A DNA stretch of 9,912 bases, taken from NCBI GenBank assembly GCA_902470925.1, contig CABRIF010000088.1, positions 1-9,912 of the forward strand, written 5' to 3'. Below, piece after piece: positions 9,321-9,912 of this stretch (its first letter is position 1; every line of letters begins with the position of its first letter). The stretch comes from an uncultured Collinsella sp. Lineage in GTDB: Bacteria; Actinomycetota; Coriobacteriia; Coriobacteriales; Coriobacteriaceae. The notes under the pieces were generated by a model, which saw only the letters and a list, made by a program, of their open reading frames with translations, searched no databases and was not told the DNA's origin. Position numbers and translations under genes: made by a program.

Positions 9321-9483
9321 TATGCAGACGCATGACAAGGATACGAATTGGCCTTGTCCACTAACTGCACGTTCGAGACTCATATCCCATACGCTCGGCT
9401 GGATTGTGATCAATGGGTACTGCCTTGCGATAGGCCGTGAGGCGTGGGTACGAGAAAATGCCCGCAGTCTTTCATCGTTCAAT

Positions 9484-9519
9484 GAGCCCCCATGCTATTC
9501 GTCCAGGGGGCTCGCCCCC
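9484..9519. repeat. Overlapping GC-rich inverted repeats
   Basis: GGGGGCTC (9506-9513) can pair with GAGCCCCC (9484-9491) across a 14-base loop. Alternatively, GGGGG (9506-9510) can pair with CCCCC (9515-9519) around CTCG. The two folds exclude each other. No T-run follows either, so a terminator call is not supported. Confidence 0.45.
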
Positions 9520-9542
9520 GCATCTCGCTACCGCCCCCACCG

Positions 9543-9709
9543 CTGTCAGCTGTGCACCACTGTCAGCTGTGTCAAAAGCCATGCATCTTTTTCATTTGTA
9601 ATTGATAAGAGGTGCAGGTAGATGATTTAGCGAGAAGAAGTGAGTGAATACGCTTTCGCTGATAGCGCTATCAAACCGTACACAGCTGACAATCATGCAC
9701 AGCTGACAG
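9543..9709. mobile_element. MITE-like element with 30-base inverted arms
   Basis: The arms 9543-9572 and 9680-9709 are inverted copies, matching at 26 of 30 positions. Each contains two copies of TGTCAGCTGTG set 17 bases apart: 9544-9554 and 9561-9571 on the left, 9681-9691 and 9698-9708 inverted on the right. The 107 bases between are AT-richer than the rest of the window and contain no gene. GCCCCC(A/G)C occurs just outside both arms (9533-9540 and 9711-9718) and could be an 8-base target duplication, though C-runs are common nearby. A paired protein-binding region is the alternative. Confidence 0.5.
9660..9673. promoter_or_regulatory. Perfect palindrome TGATAGCGCTATCA, LacI-type operator
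   Basis: This 14-base sequence is fully palindromic with a central CG step, the usual form of LacI-family operators. It lies inside the MITE-like element, 7 bases before the right arm. No gene starts within the following 240 bases, so any regulated gene lies outside the window or has been lost. Confidence 0.4.
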
Positions 9710-9844
9710 TGCCCCCGCTCCGTGTCCCGAACGAAAGCCCCGGTTTAGCCGTCCGTATGACACCACAATCTACCGCGAGCAGCCTTTGAGACGCGGTCCG
9801 CAACGGGATTCGGCAGGGGGATAGGACCGACCGGGGTTCCATAT

Positions 9845-9912
9845 GCGGTTTGGGGACGGGCTCATTTCGTATATGCGCTGGTAAACGGCAATAATACGAA
9901 TCGACCCCGTCC
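9845..9912. repeat. Inverted pair of GGGGACGGG repeats at the right edge
   Basis: A unit of the repeat family begins at 9845 (CGGTTTGGGGACGGGCTC, then ATTTCGTAT). The sequence ATACGAATCGACCCCGTCC (9894-9912) is the reverse complement of the end of the unit at 9153 and is cut by the window edge. The two could form a stem of about 19 bases with three mismatches around a 20-base loop (9874-9893). Confidence 0.75.

Larger units (their letters stand above)
9046..9912. other. Gene-free accessory tail
   Basis: I find no supported gene in these 867 bases. Open frames cross the repeats, but their translations only echo the repeat (for example DPVPKL on the minus strand), without ribosome sites or known domains. 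The stretch holds repeat units, a MITE-like element, palindromes and some AT-richer DNA around 9573-9680. Segments 9321-9480 and 9719-9844 show nothing I recognise beyond one possible degenerate repeat (TTTGAGACGCGGTC at 9785-9798). Confidence 0.75.

Noticed and set aside
9390..9412. Possible tRNA 3' half (TTCGAGACTC)
   Set aside because: I could not find matching acceptor, D or anticodon arms around it.
9190..9621. 143-codon plus-strand frame in the tail
   Set aside because: It runs through repeat units and the left arm of the inverted repeat, with no ribosome site and no recognisable protein features.

Overview
The window is GC-rich and reads almost entirely on the + strand. It looks like a contig from an anaerobic, high-GC Actinobacterium of the class Coriobacteriia, probably Collinsella or a relative. 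Three things suggest this: the strong G/C bias at third codon positions, an Ala/Pro-rich DnaX, and a single-chain pyruvate:ferredoxin oxidoreductase typical of anaerobes. The assignment is inference from composition and gene content, not from a database search.

Layout. Bases 1-46 are not genomic: they are an Illumina Nextera i7 adapter, including an 8-base index and the Tn5 mosaic end. Next come a small hypothetical gene with a TTG start (252-461) and then the conserved replication/repair cluster dnaX (556-3630), ybaB/ebfC (3746-4075) and recR (4285-4881). DnaX is the clamp-loader ATPase of DNA polymerase III. YbaB is a small DNA-binding nucleoid protein. RecR is the recombination mediator that works with RecO and RecF. 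This gene order is common in bacteria, but the gaps here (115 and 209 bases) are wide, so each gene may have its own promoter.

A 546-base intergenic region (4882-5427) separates recR from nifJ. It begins with GC-rich repeats. It ends with a promoter-like region carrying repeated candidate operator sites and a 5' leader of about 150 bases with three successive hairpins. nifJ (5428-8970) encodes a complete 1180-residue pyruvate:ferredoxin/flavodoxin oxidoreductase with all cluster cysteines and the catalytic residues I could check. It is followed by a strong intrinsic terminator (9010-9045).

The last 870 bases (9046-9912) hold no convincing gene. They contain a cluster of degenerate TTTGGGGACGGGGTC repeats, a 167-base MITE-like element with 30-base inverted arms built from four copies of TGTCAGCTGTG, a perfect 14-base palindrome resembling a LacI-family operator inside that element, and an inverted pair of the GGGGACGGG repeats running off the right edge. 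This tail is the accessory part of the window. The rest is housekeeping, and I do not see a new multi-gene system.
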